From Deltaproteobacteria bacterium (GTDB taxonomy: Bacteria > UBA10199 > JACPAL01 > JAHFST01), in contig JAHFST010000017.1 of assembly GCA_023265625.1 (NCBI GenBank), positions 1-41,316 of the forward strand: a DNA stretch of 41,316 nt, written 5' to 3'. A model generated the notes under the pieces. It was not told where the DNA came from, did no database searches, and was given only the letters and a program-made list of their open reading frames with translations. This document shows, piece by piece, positions 26,183 to 35,274 of this stretch; within the stretch, counting starts at the first letter, position 1, and each line of letters opens with the position of its first letter. The position numbers were made by a program, and so were the translations under genes.

Positions 26183-28858
26183 TTAAAACAAATACCCAAA
26201 CGCAAAATGCAACCTCCCAAACGACTCCCCAGGACGCCGATCCAGCTTAATCCCATAATCCAACCGGAGCGGTCCCACCGGGGTGATGTAGCGGAGCCCA
26301 ACGCCTGCAGCGTGTCGAAAGGAATCTAGCCCAATATCTTGGATGCGATTGGTCAGGCTGCCGGAGTCGACGAAGGCGGCTATTTTTACTCCCTTGACGA
26401 GTCGGGCCTCTAGCTCGGCGGTGTGACTAAACAATACCTGTCCCCCGATGGGACGGTTGGTGGCGGCATCGATGGCGCCGACATGGTCTTCGTCAAAACC
26501 ACGGACCGTATAATCTCCCCCCAAGAAGAGTCGTTCGTCGCGGAGCAAGTCCCCGGAGCCAAAGATCTGGATCCCTTCCCCGCGGACAAAGTTGAGCAGG
26601 GTGAAACGCCCCAGGGAATAGTAGTAAACAAACTGTCCCTTGGGCTGGATAAAATTATGGCTGATGGCGCTGATCTTGTTGGCAAAGTCGACCCCTCCCA
26701 CCATCAGGAAACCATTGGTGGGATCGGAATAGGAATTACGGCGATCGTAGCTCAGTGAGGCGCTGCTCTTGGAGGTGGTGTGGTCCTGCTCATCGGTTGG
26801 GTCGGTGACGTTGATAAAAAAGGTGCGATCGATTTGATATTTGGTCAGCAACGTTAAGCGGCTGGAAAAATCACGCAGGAAACTAATGGACCCGCCGATT
26901 TCACGGGTGGCAAAGCCGGGGCGATCCAACTCTTGGTAAAAATGGCTCAAGATCCCTTGCCATGGTGTTCCCAACAGGTAGGGATTTACAATATTGATCT
27001 CACCGCGCCTGATATCCTGTCCGATGGTTAATTTGAGATTGGCCCGTTTGGCGATCCCGAAGAGATTAAGATGTTGCAGGGTCAAGATCCCGGTAAACTT
27101 GTCATCGGTATCAAAGCTCACTTCCAGATCAGTGACGATGGCCTTGTTCTCTTCCAGTTTGACCAAGATGGGGACCGTCGTGACCTGTTCGGTGAGACCG
27201 ATGGTCTCGAGATTGATCGAACGAAAGGCCCCGAGGCGGCGTAACAGGGTCTCGCTGTCGCGCATTTTTTTATAACTAAACGGGGCTCCGGGTTTGAGTT
27301 GGATGGCCTTGCGAATCGCCTGGGCCGCGGTTCGTTGATTACCCACGATCAGGATCTCGCCGACCGTGACCAAGGCACCTTCGTTGATGTGGTACGTCAG
27401 TGACACCTGGTGATCGGTCTCGCTAATCTCATGGGTGACGACGGCATAAGGATAACCGTGATCCGCATAGTAGTTAACCAAGATGTCTTTATCGATTGCC
27501 AAACCGGCGTCGTGCCACGCGGCACCCTCGGTCATCTTGAGCTTGCGCTTCAGGTTGGGGAACACACTATTTCCGCTTAACTCAACTTTACTGACCCGTG
27601 TTTGCGGCCCTTCGGTGACTTTAAAGTGAACCGTGGCATGATCGCGGAGCGGGCTGAAATCGACGGAAACTCCGTCGGAAGTGGATTGCCAATAACCGTG
27701 GCGTCGGTAGATGTCGGGAAAGTCTTGCACATCACGAGCCAACAGTTCGGGCCGATAAGGGGCCTTGCGGAATACGGCCTCCTCTTGTGTGGCCAATTCT
27801 TTTTTTAAGACACGATTGCTGAGCTTATTTCCGGCGATGGTGATTTTTTTGACCTTGGTTTGCGGGCCTTCATTGATGGTGAAGGTGATCTTGACATGAC
27901 CGGGACCCATGACCTGCTTGGCTGCCTCGACATGGGCCTGTTGATAGCCGTGCAAGAGATAGTAACGCTGTATTTCATCCTGACTCGCCTCCATTTCAAA
28001 GTTGCCATACCCGCCCTCCGTGTAGAGGGGGATAATCTTGCGGAAGGTACGCGCCGAGACCCGTTGGTTACCAACCCATACCACGTCGACATGGTCGCCT
28101 TCCTTCACCGCGAGTTTGAGGGTGATGCGGTTGTCGGTATCTCGGGAGACCTCTTGCAGACTGACGTGTGCCCCGAGATACCCGCGCCTTTGATACCCGC
28201 GCTCGATTTTTTTCAGGCTGTTGCGTACCCGGGAGGGCTGGTAAAAGAGCCATGGATTGATCTGGGAGGTGAAGTACCCGCTGGGCAAGACGTCATTGCC
28301 CGTGACCTCGACCTTGGCAATTTGCAAGGCCGGACCCTTGTGAATGTGAAAAGTTAATTGGACGACATTCCCGCTCCGTTTTTTTTGGATCACGGTGGTG
28401 AGTTTGACCTGGGCATCGGGATAACCCCGTCGCGTGTAGAGTTGCTCAACCTTGTGGGTTTGGGCCGCCGCCTCGGCCGCATCGTAGAGCTCACCGGAAC
28501 GCAGCACAATGTTACGGCGGACGCGCGAGGAGAGTAGGGGATAGTTGCCAGAAATTTTAATATCTCCAATGGGCAGGCCTTCTTCCAAGACATAGGTGAG
28601 ATGCAGGCCATCACGGCCTCGTTCCTGTTTCAGCGCGACCTGGGAGAGTCGACCCCATTTTTTTAGATTCGTGACGGATTGTTCGACCTGCGTAGCGTTG
28701 GCGGGCTTGCCTTCTTTGAGCCCCAGGACGGCCCGCAATTCCGTTTCGGGGATCGTGAGTTTTCCCTCAAAGGTGATGTGCGAGATGGTCTCTGGACCGG
28801 CGGCCAATAGAGGATTTGTCCAACAGAGGAATAAAATGAGACCAATTCGTAACAGCAT
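26183..28858 (-). CDS. Omp85-family outer-membrane protein with seven POTRA domains (TamA/BamA-like)
   Basis: This 891-aa protein has a signal peptide (cleavage near residue 20, LLAAG), then seven repeated POTRA units. Their starts show the pattern I-x-I-x-G-N: about residues 25 (HITFEGK), 96 (DIKISGN), 180 (KVEVTGN), 258 (VVWVGNQ), 337 (KITIAGN), 421 (KVELSGN) and 498 (EILIVGN). A C-terminal 16-strand-type barrel carries YTVRGFDED, the conserved VRGF lid motif, and GPLRLDYG, ending in Phe. TamA usually has three POTRA domains and BamA five, so the unit number is unusual. It directly follows tamB (14 bases), so a TamA-like role in outer-membrane biogenesis is favoured over BamA. Confidence 0.9.
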   Translation of the reverse strand: MLLRIGLILFLCWTNPLLAAGPETISHITFEGKLTIPETELRAVLGLKEGKPANATQVEQSVTNLKKWGRLSQVALKQERGRDGLHLTYVLEEGLPIGDIKISGNYPLLSSRVRRNIVLRSGELYDAAEAAAQTHKVEQLYTRRGYPDAQVKLTTVIQKKRSGNVVQLTFHIHKGPALQIAKVEVTGNDVLPSGYFTSQINPWLFYQPSRVRNSLKKIERGYQRRGYLGAHVSLQEVSRDTDNRITLKLAVKEGDHVDVVWVGNQRVSARTFRKIIPLYTEGGYGNFEMEASQDEIQRYYLLHGYQQAHVEAAKQVMGPGHVKITFTINEGPQTKVKKITIAGNKLSNRVLKKELATQEEAVFRKAPYRPELLARDVQDFPDIYRRHGYWQSTSDGVSVDFSPLRDHATVHFKVTEGPQTRVSKVELSGNSVFPNLKRKLKMTEGAAWHDAGLAIDKDILVNYYADHGYPYAVVTHEISETDHQVSLTYHINEGALVTVGEILIVGNQRTAAQAIRKAIQLKPGAPFSYKKMRDSETLLRRLGAFRSINLETIGLTEQVTTVPILVKLEENKAIVTDLEVSFDTDDKFTGILTLQHLNLFGIAKRANLKLTIGQDIRRGEINIVNPYLLGTPWQGILSHFYQELDRPGFATREIGGSISFLRDFSSRLTLLTKYQIDRTFFINVTDPTDEQDHTTSKSSASLSYDRRNSYSDPTNGFLMVGGVDFANKISAISHNFIQPKGQFVYYYSLGRFTLLNFVRGEGIQIFGSGDLLRDERLFLGGDYTVRGFDEDHVGAIDAATNRPIGGQVLFSHTAELEARLVKGVKIAAFVDSGSLTNRIQDIGLDSFRHAAGVGLRYITPVGPLRLDYGIKLDRRPGESFGRLHFAFGYLF

Positions 28859-28872
28859 AGATAGCGCTGGTT

Positions 28873-31821
28873 TTAATTGAGGTAGAACCGCAAAGAAAGG
28901 CTAAAATGATATTTTTGGGTGGACGTGGTCCGGGTGCGTGCCCCTTTTAGCAGGACATTATCGGTCAGATAATAGTTGGTTTGAACCGTCTGCTCCGCGG
29001 ATTCGGGGGAGAGGTCGGTTTTGAATTCGACACTCCATCGATCCGTCAGGCTCTTGCCCAGGGCTAACTGAGACAGGGCGAGACGGGTTTGTTCAGGTTG
29101 GGAAGAGCCCTCAAGGCGGAAGATGTCGAGCCTAGTGGCCTTAGTCAGCGGTTTCTCCAAGATGTCGGCCACCTCGCTGGCCACAATATTGGCGGTGATG
29201 CTCTGCCGCGAACGCCCGCTGTCCTTGAGTTGTTGCCGTGTCAGCCCATAGGCGATCAGCGAGATGATGTCTTCCTTGGATTCGGGGGGATTGCTCGAAT
29301 AAGAGACGCGCAGGTTGGAGAGCTTGCCGGTTACCTCCACCCGAATGGTGTGAGTGGGAACGGGCACATTTTTGGGGATGCTCTGCTCGGCGGCAAAGTT
29401 GACGTAAGGGTCAATCTTGCCAGGATCACGGAACTCAACACGCCCCTCGGTGAGGGTGAAGTCGTTGGACAAGTAGTGAAAGGTTCCCTCGACCAGGTTG
29501 ACGGAGCCGGCAATTTTGGGGCTCTTGATTGTCCCCAAAACCTTCAAGTCGGTTTGCAGGATGATGGTGGCGATATTGTTTTTGATCTCCAACTCCCCGG
29601 GACTCCGGACCACCAGATTCAGCTGAGTGCCCCCGGCCGCGTCCCACAAGGTTTGCTTGGCATCCTCCTCCACCGGTTGAATTACAAAATTACGCACCTC
29701 AAACTTTTTAAAATAGCGACCATTGGTAATATCAATATTACCGGAGAGCAGGGGGGAGGGGAGTTTGCCTTTCAAATCGAGTTTAGTGTCAAAATCCATG
29801 TGATATTTTCCGGCTTGGGAGAGACTTAAGTTATTGCCCAGGAGATGAAGATCGACCGTCTCGGGATGCCAAGATCGCAACGTTGTTGTTCCATTCAGAC
29901 GAAAGGATCCATCCTCGACGTTTCCCTTCACATCCATGGCGATCTGTTTACCTTGAAAGGTTAGACTTCCCACCAGATTGGAGAAGGACTCGGCGAAGCC
30001 TCGGAAGGAGAGCGCATTGTTGGAGAGATGCAGGGAACCTTGCAGCGACGGATCATCGGCGGTTCCGGAAATTTGCAAATCCATCTTGGCCACGCCGGAT
30101 CCCTCCCGAAAATATTTTTTGACGAGACCCAGCAGGGAAAAATCGAGGGAACCACTGCTATGTAGCTGCATATGTTCCCCCGGGGAAAAAGTCCCTTGCA
30201 GGAGCAACTGAGTGGGGCCATTGCGGATCTGGCCCTGCTCGATCTTCAACGTCTCGGTCGTACTGAGGTAAGTGCCGCGGATGGAGAGTTGTGGCGAGAG
30301 TTCGCCGGAGAAAGGAATGTTCCCATCCCGCCCTTCCATATGCAGGGTCCCCGGCAAGGAGAGGGGATCCTCATCGCCGATCTCGAGGATACTCTTGGAG
30401 CAGGTGACCTGACCCCCTGGGGCAATATCGACCTGGGTTTGCAGGTGCGTGATGGGGATTTTATGAAAACTGCCTTGCTCGACGGTGAAGAGGCCGCTGC
30501 CTTTCAGCGAGGTGAGCACCCCCATGAGTTTGAGGCCGCCTTGCAGGGTCCCGGTGACCTTGGAGGTGGGCAGGAGTTCGGCCAGCGGGGTCTTGTCAAA
30601 ACTGACATCAATATTCTGAGGCAGGGCCTGTAATGTTTCCTTACCGAGGATGCGTCGGAATGCAATGGCCCCGCGGGAGGTGCCGGTCTTGCCGGTGCTA
30701 TGAAAAAAATCGGCGTCGTATTTTAACACGGGCCAGTTGAGGTCGAGTGTGCCGGCGGCCCGAGGGGTGGCGAGAATTTTATGGTGCAGGTCGATGATCT
30801 CCGCATTGGCATGGGCGACTAGTTCGGGCAGGCGTCCCTCGGCCTTTGCCTGCACCTTGGCCGTTCCCTTGGAGGGGCCCAATAGGAGATTTTTCATGCG
30901 GCCAAACAGCGCATCGAGTTCCAATTTATTCACCTGAAACGGGATGGAATAAGCGTAGGTGGACAGGTCAAAAAAACCGCTACCCTCCAAGGTGGCCTCC
31001 CCTAGACTCCCCTTTAAGGTCTTGATCGTGGCACGATGATTGGCGACCTTGGCGGCCAGTTGCCATTGGATGGGGGCGAGCAGTTGGTGAGGGACGGTGA
31101 CGTCTCCGGATAAATCGATGGAACCCGTTTCCAGGTCTCCCTTCCAATCACCGGTGATGGAGAGTCCTACCTTGGGGGCTTGCAATGTCAATTCCTTCAG
31201 TTGCAGGCCATGTTTCGCGAGGTTGACGGAGATCTGTAATCGATCCAGGCTGGGCTGATCCCCTCGCACCAATCCTTGCAGGTCGAGATCACAGGCAATC
31301 TCCTTGAGTAAACTGGAGGCGATCTTTAGGTTCAATTTTTCCAATTGCCATTCCTGGCCATTGGGGAGGGTTACTGACAAACCATCGACCTCGAGCGGAT
31401 CCAAGATCATCCCTTGCAGCCAGAGGGTACGCTCATATTTTTCCCACAGGGCATGCAGGGGTAACGGTTCGTTGGTTTTTTTTTCGGGGAGACTGAGGAT
31501 CACAATTTGCGGATGGGTCAGCGTGGCTCGGGTGATTAATTTCCCTCGGATCAACGACAGGGGACTGAAGGAAAAATCAAAATGGTCGGCTTGGAGTTGA
31601 AATTGATTAGGTTTTTGAACAGTGATTTTTTCCAAATCCATCCGGCCGCGCAGGATGGAGATTTTTGATTTTTCAATATGCAATTCCCAACCGGTGACCC
31701 AACTGGCAAAATGGATGAGATGTTGCTGAAAAAAATCAGCATGGACCAGGGCCGCGGCCCCGAAGGAGAAGAGTGCCAGTAAGACTAAGCCGATCGCTAA
31801 ATTTTTTTGTCCCCGATTCAT
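28873..31821 (-). CDS. tamB: TamB-like translocation and assembly module (AsmA/DUF490 family)
   Basis: This 982-aa protein has an N-terminal membrane anchor (about residues 8-28, AIGLVLLALFSFGAAALV), a very long repetitive beta-rich body, and the C-terminal DUF490/TamB domain. The latter includes LRVSYSSNPPESKEDIISLIAYG (about 813-835) and a final strand YHFSLSLRFYLN that would pair with the Omp85 barrel. TamB-type proteins form a hydrophobic groove that bridges the periplasm for phospholipid transport or protein assembly. Its start overlaps mpl by four bases (ATGA) and the Omp85 partner gene follows after 14 bases. The pairing with an Omp85 protein is the standard TamAB arrangement. Confidence 0.93.
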   Translation of the reverse strand: MNRGQKNLAIGLVLLALFSFGAAALVHADFFQQHLIHFASWVTGWELHIEKSKISILRGRMDLEKITVQKPNQFQLQADHFDFSFSPLSLIRGKLITRATLTHPQIVILSLPEKKTNEPLPLHALWEKYERTLWLQGMILDPLEVDGLSVTLPNGQEWQLEKLNLKIASSLLKEIACDLDLQGLVRGDQPSLDRLQISVNLAKHGLQLKELTLQAPKVGLSITGDWKGDLETGSIDLSGDVTVPHQLLAPIQWQLAAKVANHRATIKTLKGSLGEATLEGSGFFDLSTYAYSIPFQVNKLELDALFGRMKNLLLGPSKGTAKVQAKAEGRLPELVAHANAEIIDLHHKILATPRAAGTLDLNWPVLKYDADFFHSTGKTGTSRGAIAFRRILGKETLQALPQNIDVSFDKTPLAELLPTSKVTGTLQGGLKLMGVLTSLKGSGLFTVEQGSFHKIPITHLQTQVDIAPGGQVTCSKSILEIGDEDPLSLPGTLHMEGRDGNIPFSGELSPQLSIRGTYLSTTETLKIEQGQIRNGPTQLLLQGTFSPGEHMQLHSSGSLDFSLLGLVKKYFREGSGVAKMDLQISGTADDPSLQGSLHLSNNALSFRGFAESFSNLVGSLTFQGKQIAMDVKGNVEDGSFRLNGTTTLRSWHPETVDLHLLGNNLSLSQAGKYHMDFDTKLDLKGKLPSPLLSGNIDITNGRYFKKFEVRNFVIQPVEEDAKQTLWDAAGGTQLNLVVRSPGELEIKNNIATIILQTDLKVLGTIKSPKIAGSVNLVEGTFHYLSNDFTLTEGRVEFRDPGKIDPYVNFAAEQSIPKNVPVPTHTIRVEVTGKLSNLRVSYSSNPPESKEDIISLIAYGLTRQQLKDSGRSRQSITANIVASEVADILEKPLTKATRLDIFRLEGSSQPEQTRLALSQLALGKSLTDRWSVEFKTDLSPESAEQTVQTNYYLTDNVLLKGARTRTTSTQKYHFSLSLRFYLN

Positions 31822-33245
31822 GGATTGGGTTGTAGGGCACTCACCATCTTAGGATAGATCCCGCCAAAGCTGCCGTTGGACATCAGACAAATGACATCTT
31901 TGCCCCGCGACTCCTGAGCGACGATATGGACCATATCATCGATGGAGGTTCCGATCCGGGCGCTTTTCCCCTTGGCGACTAAATCAGTCACTAATTTAGT
32001 GGGATCCAGCCTTTCTTCGGTGGGGATTTTATCGGGGCGGAAGACCGGGGCGAGCAGGACTTCGTCGGCCAGGTCAAAGGCCCGGGCCAGTTCCTCCTGA
32101 AAAAAATTGCGCCGCGTGGTGTTGGAGCGCGGCTCAAACAGCGCCCAGAGCCGCCCTTCCGGATAAGCGGCCCGCACCGCTGAGAGGGTTTCACGGATGG
32201 CGGTGGGATGATGCGCAAAATCTTCGATCAGGATGCGATCCCCTGCCTCCAAGAGGATCTCTTGGCGTCTTTTGATCCCTTGAAACTCCGCGAGGGACTT
32301 GTTGATCTCCGCGAGTGGGATGCCCAAATCGAGTAGCACGGCAATGACGTTACAGAGATTTTGTGTATTGTGTCGCCCCATCATGGGAGAGGTCACCCTT
32401 CCCAGATTTTTCCCGCGCATCAGGAGATCAAAAGAAACCCCTCGTTTGAGATCCACCTGAGTGGGTTGCAGATCGGCCTCCGGATGAAACCCCACCCGGA
32501 TCAAGCGACACGGAGGTTGGCGACACAATTGGCGCACATTTTCCGAATCCCAATTGGCCACCAGCAATCCGTCCTTGGGGAGCAAGGTCAATAATTTTTC
32601 AAAGGCCGATAGCACGTGGGCCAGGTCCCGGTAAATATCGGCATGGTCAAATTCCACGGGATTTAGGATCAAGATTTTTGGCCGGTAGTGGAGAAATTTT
32701 GGGCCCTTATCGAAGTAGGCCGAGTCGTATTCATCCCCTTCGATGACAAAGTAATCCCCTGAGCCAAGTTGATAGGACCGCCCAAAATTTTTCAGCACCC
32801 CGCCAATAAAAAAACCCGGTGACTGCCCGGTCCGTTCCAAAATCCACGCGGCAATGCTGCATGTGGTGGTCTTGCCATGGGTGCCAGCAATGACGATCGG
32901 GTAACGTTCCACTAATATCTCCCCCAAGGCCTGGGGCAAAGACCGATAGGGCAGGCCGCGGCGCATCACCTCCAGCACCTCCGGATTGTCGCGTGAGACG
33001 GCGTTGCCAATGATCACCAGGTCAGGGTTGTCGATATTGGCCGCGTTCCACCCCTTCTTAACCTCAATCCCCAAGGCCGCCAACTGATCGCTCATTGGGG
33101 GATAGACCTCGAGGTCGGAACCGGTGACGGTAAAACCTTGCTCCTTTAGCAGCCCCGCCAACGAACCCATCCCAGTGCCGCCGATGGCGATGAGGTAGGC
33201 TGTTTTTTTCGTTTTTGTAGTCACGGTTTTTATGTAGGGGTTCAA
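31818..33245 (-). CDS. mpl: UDP-N-acetylmuramate:tripeptide ligase Mpl
   Basis: This 475-aa Mur-ligase homologue attaches recycled L-Ala-gamma-D-Glu-meso-DAP to UDP-MurNAc, returning cell-wall peptides to peptidoglycan synthesis. An N-terminal nucleotide fold AIGGTGMGSLAGLLK (about residues 20-34) is followed by the ATP loop VIAGTHGKTTTCSIAAWI (about 117-134) and FVIEGDEYDSAYFDKGPKF, the Mpl/MurC signature (about 162-180), then DFAHHPTAIRETL (about 330-342). Two starts are possible: TTG at 33245, inside a palindromic element whose AGGGG lies nine bases upstream, and GTG at 33224 with no Shine-Dalgarno. It is coupled to tamB by ATGA and begins 13 bases after the hydrolase stop. Confidence 0.92.
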   Translation of the reverse strand: MNPYIKTVTTKTKKTAYLIAIGGTGMGSLAGLLKEQGFTVTGSDLEVYPPMSDQLAALGIEVKKGWNAANIDNPDLVIIGNAVSRDNPEVLEVMRRGLPYRSLPQALGEILVERYPIVIAGTHGKTTTCSIAAWILERTGQSPGFFIGGVLKNFGRSYQLGSGDYFVIEGDEYDSAYFDKGPKFLHYRPKILILNPVEFDHADIYRDLAHVLSAFEKLLTLLPKDGLLVANWDSENVRQLCRQPPCRLIRVGFHPEADLQPTQVDLKRGVSFDLLMRGKNLGRVTSPMMGRHNTQNLCNVIAVLLDLGIPLAEINKSLAEFQGIKRRQEILLEAGDRILIEDFAHHPTAIRETLSAVRAAYPEGRLWALFEPRSNTTRRNFFQEELARAFDLADEVLLAPVFRPDKIPTEERLDPTKLVTDLVAKGKSARIGTSIDDMVHIVAQESRGKDVICLMSNGSFGGIYPKMVSALQPNP

Positions 33246-33261
33246 AATTTTGAACCCCTAC
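33233..33261. repeat. TGTAGGGG palindrome at hydrolase/mpl junction
   Basis: A 29-base perfect palindrome nearly identical to that at 26135-26164. On the minus strand its TAG (33260-33258) is the serine-hydrolase stop, its AGGGG could serve as the mpl ribosome binding site and its TTG (33245-33243) as the mpl start. Confidence 0.92.
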
Positions 33262-34307
33262 CTCCGAATGATTTCTTCATAAAGCACGTCATACAACTTC
33301 GGCCGCCAGGTCTTGATGAGTTCGTTTTCGGCGGAGGGGTGGACTCGGTTGGTGAGTAGGATGATCCAGTACTGATCCTCCGGGTTGATCCAGAAGGAAC
33401 AGCCCGAATAACCCAAATGCCCGATGCCATTTTTGGTAAAATATTGTCCCGCCTGGGAGTTTTGGAAGGCGGGCGTGTCCCAACCCAGTTTGAATCGGAC
33501 GCGGGGGCCGATAAATTCCAACAGGGGTTCTTGCGTAAAGAGGGTGCTCTTGCCCTGATACCCAAAGACAATTTCCCGGCAAAAGCGGTGGATATCATCG
33601 ACGGTGGAAAAAAGCCCGGCGTGACCGGCAACCCCACCCAAGGTGTAGGCGTTATCATCATGCACCTCACCCTGGAGCAATCGCTTTCTCCAAGAGGAAA
33701 ATTCCGTGGGGGCAAATCGAGTGGGATCGGTGGGAGGGCTGGTCTGGTAACCCGTTTGGGACATTTCCAGCGGCCCGGTGATTTTTTCCTGCAGGAGTTG
33801 GTCGAGCGGCTTGTGAAAAAAGTCCTCGAGCAGAATGCCCAACAAAATGAAGCCTAAGTCGCTGTATATTTTTTGATAAGCGATGGGGAGTTCCAAGGTC
33901 TCGCGAGAAATTTTTTGCAGGTAGAGCGAACGGCTCTCCCGCTTGCCCACCAACTCCGGTTGGTCTTTCTCAATGTCTTGAAAGAAGGGGCGCCAGGCGG
34001 GAAGTCCCGAGGTGTGTTTGAGCAAATGACGCAGCGAGATCTTGTATTTGTCTTCTTCAATCTCAGGCAAGAAATCGATCAGGTGGGTGTCGAGATTTAC
34101 GATGCCCTCTTGTTTGGCTAGCAAGAGCAGGGTCGTGGGAACAATCGGTTTGGTGAGGGAGGCGATATCGAACAGTGTTTGCTCGGCCACCGGGCCGAAA
34201 AAATTACGGTACAACACCTCTCCCTGTGAGGCGACCAACACAGCGGCGGCTGGGAAGGCCTTCTCTTCCAAGGCTTGGGCAAAGGTCTCTGCGATGCGGT
34301 TGGTCAT
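33258..34307 (-). CDS. Beta-lactamase-like serine hydrolase (penicillin-binding-protein fold)
   Basis: This 349-aa protein of the class C beta-lactamase/DD-peptidase superfamily has the catalytic SxxK at S50-L-T-K53 (FDIASLTKPI), the YxN-type tyrosine motif Y148-S-D150 (KIYSDLGFILLG) and an HxG-like motif (HLGYSG, near residue 305) in the usual order. No signal peptide is evident, so it may work in the cytoplasm or be exported otherwise. Its place between ldcA and mpl suggests a murein-peptide or beta-lactam-related hydrolase, which is inference. It overlaps ldcA by ATGA. Its stop is the TAG of a palindromic element. Confidence 0.9.
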   Translation of the reverse strand: MTNRIAETFAQALEEKAFPAAAVLVASQGEVLYRNFFGPVAEQTLFDIASLTKPIVPTTLLLLAKQEGIVNLDTHLIDFLPEIEEDKYKISLRHLLKHTSGLPAWRPFFQDIEKDQPELVGKRESRSLYLQKISRETLELPIAYQKIYSDLGFILLGILLEDFFHKPLDQLLQEKITGPLEMSQTGYQTSPPTDPTRFAPTEFSSWRKRLLQGEVHDDNAYTLGGVAGHAGLFSTVDDIHRFCREIVFGYQGKSTLFTQEPLLEFIGPRVRFKLGWDTPAFQNSQAGQYFTKNGIGHLGYSGCSFWINPEDQYWIILLTNRVHPSAENELIKTWRPKLYDVLYEEIIRR

Positions 34308-35233
34308 GAAAAAATCCCCTTTTCGATAATGAGTTGATGTCCTTCAATCCTGGCGGGTAGCCCGATGGGGACGATGAGGGGATCGGGGCAATGTCCAAAA
34401 CGGACTCCCCATAAAACCGGTCCCGGAAAATCCTTGAGACACTCTTGCACCACATTTTTAATCTTGGCTGGAAACAGTTTGTTTTTGAGGAGAAACGTCC
34501 CCAAGACGATCCCCCGAACCTGCTTTAATTTTCCGGCCTGTTTGAGTTGAGTCAACATCCGATCCACCGCATAAGGCTCTTCCTGGGTGTCCTCGAGAAA
34601 GAGAATCTTGTGGACTGTGTCGCACTCAAAAGGGGTTCCTAGGGTGGAGATGATGAGGGACAGACACCCCCCCACCAGGATGCCGCGGGTGGGGGCGTAT
34701 GGCAATACGCCCCTACAGCCCAGGATTTCCCGGGCGGTTAATTTTTGGCGCTGAAAATAATCCGGCTCGGTGAGGGCCCGTGCCAGCCGCTTGCTGTTGA
34801 TTGGGTTGCCCAGATGGGGGGCCACCAGCGGACCGTAGAGGCTGGGCAGGGAGTGTTGTTGCCAAAGATAATTGAGTAAAACCGTGAGATCACTCAGACC
34901 GACGACAACCTTGGGGCTGATGCGGTGCCCATTTAAGGTGGGCAATAAACGCTGTGTGCCGTAGCCCCCACGGGCGAACAGTAAGGCCTTCGCCGTTTTG
35001 TCTTGCAAGGCCTCGGTGAGTTCCGTGAGCCGCCGCCGGTCCGACCCGGCCAAGTAGGGGCGATCCTTGTGATCGCCCAGAGTTTGGGTGGCAAAGATGT
35101 CGGGTCGAAATTTTATCTTGAAACCCTGCTGTTGTAATTGTCGAACCCCCTTGCGAAACGGCCCCGGTCGAAAGGGTCCCGCCGGAGCGGCCACACGGAT
35201 CAAATCGCCTTTATTTAATGGGGTTAACCTCAC
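34304..35233 (-). CDS. LD-carboxypeptidase (peptidase family S66)
   Basis: This 309-aa enzyme removes the terminal D-Ala from recycled muropeptides, giving the tripeptide that Mpl uses. The catalytic Ser114 lies in VVGLSDLTVLL, with E214 in KILFLEDTQEEPYAVDRML and H281 in GVRFGHCPDPL; ARGGYGTQRLLP (about residues 88-98) is the other conserved block. The start is GTG at 35233 with no clear Shine-Dalgarno. Two palindromic elements are translated in frame, at about residues 52-60 (LGDHKDRPY) and 172-182 (GCRGVLPYAPT), where relatives have shorter loops. It is the first gene of the ldcA-hydrolase-mpl-tamB-Omp85 group. Confidence 0.93.
   Translation of the reverse strand: MRLTPLNKGDLIRVAAPAGPFRPGPFRKGVRQLQQQGFKIKFRPDIFATQTLGDHKDRPYLAGSDRRRLTELTEALQDKTAKALLFARGGYGTQRLLPTLNGHRISPKVVVGLSDLTVLLNYLWQQHSLPSLYGPLVAPHLGNPINSKRLARALTEPDYFQRQKLTAREILGCRGVLPYAPTRGILVGGCLSLIISTLGTPFECDTVHKILFLEDTQEEPYAVDRMLTQLKQAGKLKQVRGIVLGTFLLKNKLFPAKIKNVVQECLKDFPGPVLWGVRFGHCPDPLIVPIGLPARIEGHQLIIEKGIFS
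34689..34717. repeat. TGTAGGGGC-family palindrome inside ldcA, copy 1
   Basis: A hairpin GGGGCGTAT-ggca-ATACGCCCC with a CCCCTACA end and a diverged GTGGGGGC end. It is translated as part of GCRGVLPYAPTRG before the conserved ILVGGCLSL block of LD-carboxypeptidase. Confidence 0.85.
35055..35079. repeat. TGTAGGGGC-family palindrome inside ldcA, copy 2
   Basis: A hairpin GGGCGATC-cttgt-GATCGCCC with one GTAGGGGC end. It is translated as LGDHKDRPY just before the conserved LAGSD of LD-carboxypeptidase. The hairpin word is identical to the first hairpins at 14397-14449 and 35275-35346. Confidence 0.85.
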
Positions 35234-35274
35234 GTTGGGAGGTTATAAATTATTTGTGTGGGGATAGCAAGGCG

